In this document: piece by piece, positions 34,856-45,020 of the stretch
How the letters are laid out: each line of letters begins with the position of its first letter
Numbering within the stretch: position 1 is the stretch's first letter
Position numbers and translations under genes: made by a program
DNA from: Diadema setosum
Taxonomy: Eukaryota; Echinodermata; Echinoidea; Diadematoida; Diadematidae
Direction of reading: 5' to 3'
NCBI GenBank assembly: GCA_033980235.1
Contig: CM067072.1
Coordinates: forward strand, 32,153,759-32,217,758
Length of the DNA: 64,000 bases
Notes under the pieces: model-generated
What the model saw: only the letters and a program-made list of their open reading frames with translations
What the model was told of the DNA's origin: nothing
The model's database searches: none

Positions 34856-36860
34856 AACAAAATACTTATCTATTTTACTTTTTTTCTTCAATGGTGTATT
34901 ACACATTCGTCCATGCAGAAATCACGTTCGTATATAAACGCACCTATACACAGCCACACACCCACACACACACACAATCACTCTGTTTTGTGTTGGAGAC
35001 CACATTGCTTAGACTGCTGCAAAATTCTGCAGGCTGGGTTTTTCAAACCGATCATAGTATGTAATGACGACAACGGAGGTGTTGTACTTTGAGCAATTGT
35101 CTTTCAAGTCCATGTCATTGTTTTGTACTTTGATGACGTCATCACACTGAAAATTGTGATTAAAGGCAAGGTATCAAAATCAGCCGATTATAGGTTTTAT
35201 GTCTGCGGGACGTATTTTTCCGAAATTGCCAGAAATGGCACAGCGACATCAGTCGTTACAAGGCCGCATTTCCGTCTAGCAATGAATACATGTTCACGCG
35301 GCCACGATTGTTGAGTGGGCATTGACTTTTTCCCCCTGTAATATCTATACATTTTTTTTTTTTTTGGCCTTACCGTTTCCGTGGATGTCCCGTGGCCGAG
35401 TGGTTAGAGAAACCGTTTTGCATGCACGCTCAATATAACTTCAAGGTGCCTATATCACATTCTTTTCTTTGTCGATCACAGATGACCGACATCTGATGAC
35501 CCAAGGCGTATCACCTAACTCGTCAGCGTGACGAGTTTCATGTCTCGTTTTTTTTTATTCTTTCTTTCTGGACAATTTTGTGTCGTCAATATCTCAAGAA
35601 TGACATTACGAAATAACATGACATTTTCAGTCAACATGTCTCATGACAAAATCTAGGTTTTCATGACAGTAACATATCTATGACGTCATCTAGGCGCCAT
35701 TTTGTGATTTTCGGACCTTGTCACATGATCGATCATAACTTCATAACTAGATGTCATTTCTGTATCATTTTCGGTGGACATGAAGTTCAGGTCACGCTCT
35801 ATCTTACTTTTTAACGCTAGTTACACAGGTCATCATTAGGCGCGCGTAAGCGCGCGTCAAAATTTTAAAAGGCTCAAAACGACTTCCCAATGGGAAATCT
35901 CGAAGTTTCAGACAATTTTAAGCGTTTCAAACATTTTCTCGCGTGCGCGTCCGTCCGCACAATTTCGCGCGCAGAGCCCGTAAGCAACATGAAAGTGCAA
36001 TTTTTTGAATGATTTGGTTCCCTTATACTTTGAGTAACAATATCCATTGATTTCCGATCGATTTCGACCTATGACAAAGGAATGCACTGGCGTCAAAGTT
36101 GAAATTCCGCGTGCGCGTCTTTCTGCAAATATAGTGAAAAAACATGTCTTTGTTTATTTCGCTATAGCTCTTTAAATCATCCGTTGACCCTATATTTCTA
36201 TTGCATATTACAAAAGTATATGAATTGTAAATAACATTCCAAGTATCAATATTGCCAGGAAAACGCGATGACGTCATCATATCGTCATTTTATATAAAAA
36301 AAGTGGAATTGATTTTTTTGAGGTACTGTTTCTGACATTCATTTGCTCCTATCTCTGTTGTTTAACCTCAATATTATCCCAAATGCAGATATGTTGTACT
36401 TTGAACATTTGCCTCTCAAGTCCAATTGATGGTTTTGGAATATGATGACGTCATCATACTAGAAATTGTGATTAAAGGTAAAGACTCAAAATCGGACAAG
36501 TTTACGTGTTATGTCTATGGGAGGTGATTATTTTTCAAACCATGCATTGACTTGACAACGTTTAAGCACCTTTACCTCATCTGATTTTGCTCCATTTCCT
36601 CTGAAACATAAATATGTTGTAGCTGAGACAATAAGCTTTAGTAATCATGCATTTTATGTTTTCAAATCTCCTCATCAGGTTGATAATTTTGTAGTTTAAA
36701 ACTGAAAATGAGAATGCAATCTGTATGGAACGATTCCCAATTTTTCTTTGCAACTGTATATTGATCGAATCCACGCTGCCACTTGTGGGAATTTGAATAG
36801 CGCCATCACAAGTCGACACTGTCACGATAGTATTTAGATTTAAGTTTCGCACTCGATCTT

Positions 36861-36950
36861 CATGACAGCCATGTGGCATAATCAGTTAGCGCGCTGGAGG
36901 TTGTTCATAACGCCATACCGGAAGGCGAGAGGTTCGACTCCCGCAGGACT
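36861..36950 (+). mobile_element. tRNA-Met-like module, head 1, copy d
   Basis: CATGTGGCATAATCAGTTAG and GAGGTTCGACTCCCGC as in copy c, with a small GAGG insertion before TTGTTCATAACGCC. Confidence 0.65.
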
Positions 36951-37462
36951 TTTATCCGTTCTTTCTTTTTTTCTCTTTTTTTCGGCAGTTCAGCTTTACT
37001 CCGATGTCATTTATCGTATTATTTTATCAAGTGTACGTAACCCGTGAACACGGCTGCTCTATTTCCCTTGTTTTGTATTGGAGTTTGGAGATTGGGTTTG
37101 CTTCATTAATTTTGTCACACTTAATGTTGTAAATTGCCCCTTGTTACAGTGTCCCGCTTGCCACCTTTCGTTTGCTCTTTCCTTTTCTCTTCATTGGTTA
37201 TTGTTATACTGTAACAGGATAAGTAGGAACATGTACGTTTAAATAACTTGCAGGAATGGGCGCTGAATTGATTAATAGTCCAGGTGTATGGCGTCTCGCT
37301 CATCTCTTTGAAATTCCAGGTTGTTATTGTTTGACCCAATAACGGAGTTGTAGACAGGTTATATGTTGCTATAGAGGTATCTTGTGCCACATGAGTGGAA
37401 AGCATCACTGTTTAGTAGTAGTAATGAACTTTTTTATGTTGTAAATTGTATAAAGATTTAAG

Positions 37463-37466
<4 letters not shown>

Positions 37467-37511
<45 letters not shown>
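37467..37511. repeat. (AT)n microsatellite
   Basis: A pure AT alternation of about 45 bases, homologous in position to 25541-25571. Confidence 0.95.
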
Positions 37512-37517
<6 letters not shown>

Positions 37518-37542
37518 TAAAGATACATTTCACATCCAATCT

Positions 37543-37632
37543 TCGGTACAGCCGTGTGGCTTTATAGTCGCTTATCGCGCTGCATGGTCATTATGCACTA
37601 CCTTAGGACGAGATGTTCGAGACCCGCAGGAC
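37543..37632 (+). mobile_element. tRNA-like module, head 2, copy c
   Basis: Matches 25606-25694 with a few substitutions (CTTATCGCGC for CTTAGCGCGC). Confidence 0.6.
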
Positions 37633-39023
37633 GCTATCATTTTTTTCTCACTCTCTCTTTCTTTGTTTTTCTTTTGGCAGTTCGGCTTTATTCCGATCGA
37701 TGTCATTTATCGTATTATCTTATCAATTATACTACCAACGACACACAGTCACTCAATTTCCTTTTTTTTTTTTTGTCGGAGCCTGGAGGTTGGATTTGCT
37801 TCATTTATCATACGTATTGTTTAAATTGCCCTTGGTACAGTCAGGGAGGTGCTAGTACAGTGCTCCGCTTGCCACCTTTCCTTTTCTCTTTCCTTTTCTC
37901 TACGTTTGTTCCTGTTACCCTGTCACAAGACAGGTCGGAAAATAATTTACATAACTCAACTGGAGCAGGAATGGCAACTGAATGAATTAACTCTAGGCCA
38001 GGTGTATGGCGTCTCGCTCATCTCTTTGAAATTCCAGGATGTTATTGTTTGACGCAATAACGGAGTTGTAGACAGGTTTTATGTTGCTATAGAGGTATCT
38101 TGTGCCACATGAGTAGAAGGCATCACTGTTTAGTAGCAGTAATGAACTTTTTCATGTCCCTCCATGTCAATTATAGTGTGGTTTAAAGGGGTTGTGTGTC
38201 TATCTGCCAAAGAAAAGGAAAAAATTATTTTCGTCATGGCTGTTTCTCTATACGTAGCCGTAGGTAATGAGTGTTGTTGGTATCTGAGCAGTGAAGAACA
38301 GAGCATCAGGCTAAAATCCCCCTTAGTTATACGCGCTAAGCGTTCAATTTGACATATCTTTCTTTATGTAGTCAATCACTGCTAATGGAGTTACAGAATA
38401 AGTGTTATGACACGTTTCACTGAAAGTTTGTAAAGCAAAGTTTATGGACAAGGCAAGCAATTGTACATGAATAATACCTACCATTGATTTCAGAGGGAAA
38501 TTATGGTATGCCTAAATGTAAGGGTATCATTGCTTTGGAATTGATGAGACAATATGCTTGGCACGAGGGCTTCCACTTCTAATAACTGATCCCTTTGAAG
38601 ATGACTTGTGTCGGTCGCGGGTGATCGTCACGATTCATCTTTCACGTAGAAGCTTACGTTCCACACTCTTGGTTCGAGAAGACTTACCATCATACTTCAA
38701 ATTGTTATTAAAGGTAAAGACTCAAAATCAGATAAGTTTACGTGTTATGTCTATGGGAGGTGATTTTTTTTTTTTATGTGCATTGACTTGACAACGTTTA
38801 AGCACCTTTATCTCAGCTGATTTTGCTCCATTTTCTCTGTAACTTAAGTATGTGGTAACTGAGACAATAAGCCGCAGTAATCATGCATTTTATTCTTTGA
38901 AATCTCCTCATCAGTTTGACACTTTTGCAGTTTAAAACTGAAAATGAGAATGGAATGTGGACAAAACGATTCCTGATTCATCTTTCACATACATAAGTTT
39001 ACGTTCCTCATATTTTCTCGTCG

Positions 39024-39106
39024 AGACGTATGGCCGAGTGGTTAAAGGCGACGTCTCAGAGACGTGAGGTTGCACACGTGCGGGTTCGAATCCCACAAGA
39101 TCACGA
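39024..39106 (+). mobile_element. tRNA-Leu-like SINE head, copy 7
   Basis: GTATGGCCGAGTGGTTAAAG and GCGGGTTCGAATCCCAC, with a perfect anticodon arm GACGT-CTCAGAG-ACGT. It carries the CACACGTG insertion seen in copy 2. Confidence 0.75.
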
Positions 39107-39815
39107 AACAAAATACTTAGCTATTTTACTTTTTTTTTTCTTCAATTTTGTATTACATATTCGTCCATGTAGAAATCATATTCGTATATAAACGCACCTA
39201 TACACACACACAGACACACACACACACACACACTCACACACACACCATATCCCTCTTTTTTGTGTTGGAGACCATATTGCTTCGACTGCTGCAAAATTTT
39301 GCAGGCTGACTTTATCAAACCGATCATAGTATGTAATGACGACGACGGAGGTGTTGTACTTTGAACAATTGTCTTTCAAGACCATGCCATTGTTTTGTAC
39401 TTTGATGACGTCATCACACTGAAAATTGTGATTAAAGGCAAGGTATCAAAACCAGCCGATTTTAGGTTTTATGTTTACGGCACGTATTTTTCCCAAGTTG
39501 CCAGAAATGGCATAGCGACATCAGTAGTTACAAGGCCGCATTTCTGTCTAGCAATGCAATACATGTTCACGCGGCCACGTTGGTTGAGTGGGCATTGACT
39601 TTTCTCCCTGTAATATCTATACATTTCTTTTTTGCCTTACCATTTCCGTGGATGTCCCGTGGCCGAGAGGTTAGAGAAACGGTTTTGCATGCACGCTCAA
39701 TATAACTTCAATGTGCCTACATCACATTCTTTTCTTTGTCGATCACAGATGACCGACATCTGATGACCCCAAGCGTATCACCTAACTCGTCAGTCTGACG
39801 AGTTTCATATCTCGT

Positions 39816-42252
39816 TATAATTGATTTCCATGGGGAATGAAGAAAATTATGTCAATGCCAAGATGCCTTTTCAAAACTATCAAATTTCACATTTTTTTTG
39901 TTCACTGTTAGCTTATAATGCTCTGCTTTAAAGATGAAAAAAAAAAATATTTGAGTCATGTTGATTTCTGTTTTCAGCTAGATGTACCAACATGTGGACA
40001 GACTGAGTCTTGTCTTCAAACTTCGCCAGAGAGAGACATATCCTGACTTGCCAAAATCTAATTGTAAAGTCTGAGCTCTTTCTATCTGCAACAAAGTGCA
40101 GAACAACCAGAAGGTAAGAAACGGTAAATGTCTGAAATACATTATAGCGGTCTAATTTCAAATATCTTTTAAATACTAAGTTACTATGTGCTTGATTATC
40201 AAATGTTTCAGTTAAGTGCCCAGTTGAAAATAATGCCAAATCTAAATACAATGAGTATTAAATATTCCTATTCCATTTGAATAAGTTGTAACAAGCATGT
40301 TTTCACTTTGACAGTTGCATTACAATACAATGTACAAGTACTTTGCAAACAAAGAGAGGAGAAGAATTTTATATCTCCATTTATATACAAAGAGAAGCAA
40401 ATCTTTGATTAAATGTGTATTCTTGTTTTCTTGTAAATTCATTGCATGTTCTATTGTAGAGGATCATATGAAAGAACGGTATTCTATCCACTGAAGAGGA
40501 GATGATATAAAAATCAAACATAAATGTAATCAAGTAAGATATTATATGTAATGAATTATTTCTCAACCATGTCAATTGGAAATGGCGGTGGCACAAGTGT
40601 TTAATGTGTGCACAGATGAAAATACGTCTGTAGTCTCAAATCAATTTACTTTCCATTATTATTATGTTGCGTTAAGTATGATGTAAGGGTAATATGCTGT
40701 GATGTATTGTTCTTTATTTTTATCAAGGTATCAGCAACAAATGAACATGCTGAGTTTGAGATCACATCCACTAGAGTGAGGGGGAGATAGAAAGATGTCT
40801 TGACTGCGATGTAAACCCCCTTTCCAGCTCACAAGTAAGTGTCAACGATTTGAAATTAGGAATATTATCTCATGAATACAAACCGATTTATGCAAAGAAA
40901 TCATATCGTAATCCACATACAAATGAGAGCATGATACAATCAAATATTTGTGAACAGGAATTACAGCTGTCAAGATGACTTCCATCCTATATAATTCATT
41001 TTCAGTAAGATATGGCTTTAGAGCATCAAAGATGATAATAACAATGACATGATTAATGTATTACATTTAATACAAATTAATGTTGACAGTGACCTGAAGA
41101 TCCAAAATCACATACTAAGGGATTCATGAGATCGTGATGATTAATTCTAATTCATGATGAATGTGTTTGTTTATTGAGGCAGTATAAGTATCCTGTTTCA
41201 CTCATAAAAATTATAACTTATTTAAGTTTTCGTTAATCATATTTTCGACCAGAATTAGCACAAAGTGGACAAAATGGACCCTGCAAACCACAGCCAACTA
41301 CGGACAAGATAGAAAACGAAAGAGACAGATGTTCTGACTACTAACTTCTAATCTGTGCATCGAAAGGAAATACGGGAGGTAAGCAATAATGCATGTAAAA
41401 TGTAAACCCCAAATAGGTTGGAATATTTTGTCAAGCCTTTGACATCTTGACCAAATTTTTGACTGTCGATCGTTCATTTGGCAGAAAATTAATGCATGTT
41501 TTGCTAAATTAATGCAGTACTGCATATGCATGTAGTCAATCACTCCAACAAGCAAGATTCACATGAATTAACGCTGATTATTTTTTTTTGAGCCTCTGTC
41601 ACAGATGGTTGCAGGAGTCTTTATGTTGTTGCAGTCATCCATTCAAACCGTGGCACATCTGTCCTATTCTCATCTTGCAATAACTTAACATGTACTCAGC
41701 AGATCATCTTCAAATTTGGTTTTATACAGAAGAGATGATTACCTGGGCCTTGTAGCATTTTAGTTTCTGTTGTGATTTTGCTGCTGATTGTAAATTACAT
41801 GGAAACCCTGATTTCTATTGACTGTAGAGCATTGCTGCCATGGTATTGTATTTACCTTTGGATGGCAAAGTTACCATAACCTCTAAGCATGTTTGACTTT
41901 GATTAGTTATGAGGGTATTGATGTGAAAGGTCACGTGGTTATTATATGCACGAAAGTGTTGAATGTATCCAGTTGCAGTATCAGAAAAGCACTACCTTGA
42001 AATTCTTCTGAATGGAGTAAAAAGCTTAATGGAAAGAATTGGATATTTGGATCATGACAGTTTCCTACATTTTATATCTTATTGCGTACTCACGGTTAAA
42101 TTTGCTACGATTAGGATCTACTGTATAAAGTATACTTTACCGTTTTAAGGAAACACTACATATAGAGGAAATCAAGTAACCGTATATCTTTAGCGTATAT
42201 GTCACTGTGTCTTCACCAAAGATTAAAATGCCCATGTCACTTTACCATTCTT

Positions 42253-42283
<31 letters not shown>

Positions 42284-42430
42284 GAAACAACCCTGCCAGA
42301 CTAACCGGTCCGCATCCAGATTCCGTATGAAGGATGTCATTCATTAGAACCTGAATTTACATTACATTACATTACATGTGGAATGCATCCATCTAAACTT
42401 CTCAAATGTAATCACAATGTGCTTTCAGGA
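39816..42430. other. Unique AT-rich sequence, no gene seen
   Basis: No repeat family from this window recurs here. There is a (CT)n tract at about 42257-42282 and an ACATT repeat near 42358-42377. Open frames of 60-107 codons show no domain or splice structure that I trust. Probably intronic if the receptor exons belong together. Confidence 0.5.
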
Positions 42431-42455
42431 CAATCATAGAAGTTGAATACAGCTG

Positions 42456-42456
<1 letters not shown>

Positions 42457-42493
<37 letters not shown>
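42457..42493. repeat. (AT)n microsatellite
   Basis: A TA alternation immediately 5' of the palindrome at 42508. Confidence 0.93.
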
Positions 42494-42496
<3 letters not shown>

Positions 42497-42507
42497 GTAT
42501 ATAAATG

Positions 42508-42553
42508 TGCATGTCTTTCATATATATATATATATATATATATGAAAGACATG
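42508..42553. repeat. Perfect 46-bp AT-rich palindrome
   Basis: CATGTCTTTC, 26 bases of alternating AT, and GAAAGACATG form an exact palindrome with no spacer. Such sequences extrude as cruciforms and are unstable. Confidence 0.93.
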
Positions 42554-42739
42554 TATATTTATTAGGAATTTCTACTAATCCAGATTAAATGCTTCTTTTC
42601 TAATCTTTTTTGTTCTTTTTTTCTTTAGTGATGAAGTAAAACAAGGTCTGATATCAAAATGTGCACAACACTACTTGGCAAACAGAATTTACAATATGAT
42701 TCGATATAGATCTACTTCCAATTTTGATTGCAGCATTAA

Positions 42740-43130
42740 AGGGATGAGGGATGGTCTACTTTTGGTTGAGATGGGGGCTGAGATGCAGATTTTGTGAAAT
42801 AATGAGAACCCTGTTATGAAATATTAAAGAGTAAACAATACCAAGAGGAATTCCAAATTTATTTGTTAAAAATTGAAATTGAATTTGAAAAGGCTGAGAT
42901 GTACGAAAGCAAAGAGGTCCTAATAAAAGTGGCACCCACTTTTAATTATTATCATTCTGTGTCACTTTTTTAAAAATTTCTCGGCCGTTTCAAAACCAAC
43001 AACTTTAATCAAACAAACTTCAAATTACTCTAAGAATTTGATGCTCTTTCATATTTTATAAGTTGTTTTTAATTTGCTTGCAAAAAGTTAAAGTCTGAAT
43101 CTCCATCTCAACCAAAACTTTTCCATGCCT
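42740..43130. mobile_element. Diverged TTAA MITE family 2 relative
   Basis: The left end TTAA|AGGGATGAGGGATGG and right end TTTTCCATGCCT|TTGA (TTAA with one change). Internal words TTGGTTGAGATG (near 42764) and CATCTCAACCAAAA (near 43104) are inverted, as in family 2. Confidence 0.72.
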
Positions 43131-44639
43131 TTGAGCCTCACAGTTACAAGCCGCATACTAGTAGTTCATGGAAATTGATCCTGTTCTTTCCTTTGAAGCC
43201 CAAACGCCAACATTTTAATCTTGTCAGATTGGAATGTCTTTTGTTTTTGTTTTTATGGGGAGGGGTCAACAAAAGGGAAGTGAACTTTGCCTTTCTTCAT
43301 CAGATGGAGGAAAATATCTTATGACATGTTGGTCAGAAAAAAAAAGAAAACTGCACGTTGAACTGCTTAAAAAGAGAAAACTTCACAAAGGAACAGTTGG
43401 TGAATCTGAAGGAAAATAGCACAGAGCATGTTTTTTTTTTTCCAGTTTGAGATATAAAAGACATAAGTAAACGGTTCCTATCCAAACACAAGTACAAGAA
43501 GTAGTGAAAAGAATATGATCTGGTCAAGATGTATGTTTTGCCAGGTTTTTTTTTTTTCACATGTGCCATACTTGTCATGATGTTGGTAATACTGTAATAT
43601 ATGTTAGCTTTTCAGGGCCCCAGCAATGTATTCTGGTACTTGGAATAGGGGAAAGTATTAGAGGGAAGCATTACCCACGCATTTTGGAGAGGTGATTTCT
43701 TTTTTTCTTCACTGAGAGACGAATACTCGGTACAGATATCTTATCACACTGGTCTGCAGAACACAAAAATAATTTCAGACTAAAAGTAGAATCTTAAAAA
43801 TTTGGCAGTCACCATTCTAATTTAGTTGTACAGTGACGAAAGTTCAATGCAACAGCGTACAGTCATAATTAGCTAGGATATGTAACCACAAACTGTGAAA
43901 AATATAGAGATATTGAAATATTGCCTAAAGAGAAAATGTTGTTTTTGTAACTGGTGTAACGTTTGTGATGGTGGACACATAGTATATGTCACATTAAAAA
44001 AAAAATGAGTTTATCAATGCAGTTAATGTAGTCAGCGCAATTTATATTGTTGATTTTCAAAGTCTTTGGATGTATGTCACAGAGATTTGTTCATGATAAA
44101 AATTTTCACTGAGGACTCATTCTTTTTTAATGCTTTTAATCATTTGAGAAGATTGCTTTCAGATGGAATTTTTGTTTTTGTTTTTAGATGTCCACAAATC
44201 GAGAATGAGGTTCTTTACCTTTCAAAACGAAATACTGTTGAAGACAAATAATTATTTATATTTTGCAGGATTTAAGCATGTTCTTACTGTGTATGGTATT
44301 TCTATCAGCATTTTGGTTACCAGCAACATAGATGTCAAGTGCTGCTATCTAAAAAAAAGAGAAATTACCTCGTTTACTGTTTACTGTATTTCATTGTGTT
44401 GATATAGTCTGTGAACGCTGTTTGAGACGGTGGTTGCGGGCGTGTGCACATTGTGTAGTACATTTTGTTGGTTGAATTTAGAGTGTTGGTGATAACTGAA
44501 ATGATTTTTTTTCACAAAGATGTGAAAATATAGAACAAAAACAAATCGAATTGCAAACAAACAATTTGTTACATGTCAGCTCCAAGGACATAGAACTTGG
44601 CAAAGGATAAATATAATCTGCACTATAGACTCGATGAAT
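43131..44639. other. Non-coding spacer
   Basis: AT-rich with T-runs (43431, 43547). Open frames (for example 43234-43419, 44163-44402) are low-complexity and carry no domain. Nothing else recognised. Confidence 0.5.
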
Positions 44640-45020
44640 GGGCGGTTTAGTATTGGTGGAGATGAGAATTGGGCTTTTAACTTTTTGCGAGATATCAAGA
44701 AATCACATGATATAGTACGGAGCATACCATTTTAAGAGGAATTCAAAGTTTATTTGATGAAAATCGGGTTTGGAATGACTGAAACATCCAAATACAAAGT
44801 AACACAAAGCGATCGTAATAAAGTGTGGGTCCCACACTTTATTAGAATCGCCCTTTTTTGGATATCTCAGCCATTTCAAAACCAATTTTCATCAAACAAA
44901 CGTTGAATTCCTTCTAGAATTACATGTTCTTTCATATTTCATAAGAGGTTTCTCATTATCTCACCAAAGAAATGTTAGAAATCTGAAACTAGGTCTCAAC
45001 CAAAACTATACGATCCCTAT
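44640..45020. mobile_element. TTAA MITE family 2, uninterrupted copy
   Basis: Carries GGTGGAGATGAGAATTGGGC, TTTAACTTTTTGCGAGATAT and, at the far end, CAACCAAAACTATACGATCCCT. The centre is a 13+1+13-base hairpin (44817-44843) built on AATAAAGTGTGGG. The terminal bases have decayed (no TTAA now). This copy shows the insertion point of the nested element at 1914-2285 as an empty site. Confidence 0.82.

Larger units (their letters stand above)
31910..35555. repeat. Composite array, unit with foldback insert and partial internal duplication (3.65 kb)
   Basis: Starts like the short units, is interrupted by a TTAA foldback (32721-33077), reaches a tRNA-Leu-like head (33504) and a CA-type tract, then degenerates (33760-34380). 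It then resumes with a second partial copy of the body (TGATTAATAAACGGCAAGAT near 34446, GGGAGGGGATTTTTGTTTTT near 34500) and a second tRNA-Leu-like head (34773). It ends with GGCGTATCACCTAACTCG near 35504. Confidence 0.88.
35556..39815. repeat. Composite array, long unit (4.26 kb), copy B
   Basis: The last unit of the array, closely matching 23611-27833 module for module: TGACGTCA sites at about 35682, 36268, 36446 and 39407; head 1 (36861); AT tract (37467-37511); head 2 (37543); tRNA-Leu-like head (39024); CA tract (39205-39244); and half-tRNA (39649). It ends CGTATCACCTAACTCGTCAG, TCTGACGAGTTTCATATCTC and then unique sequence from about 39817, which marks the right border. Confidence 0.92.
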
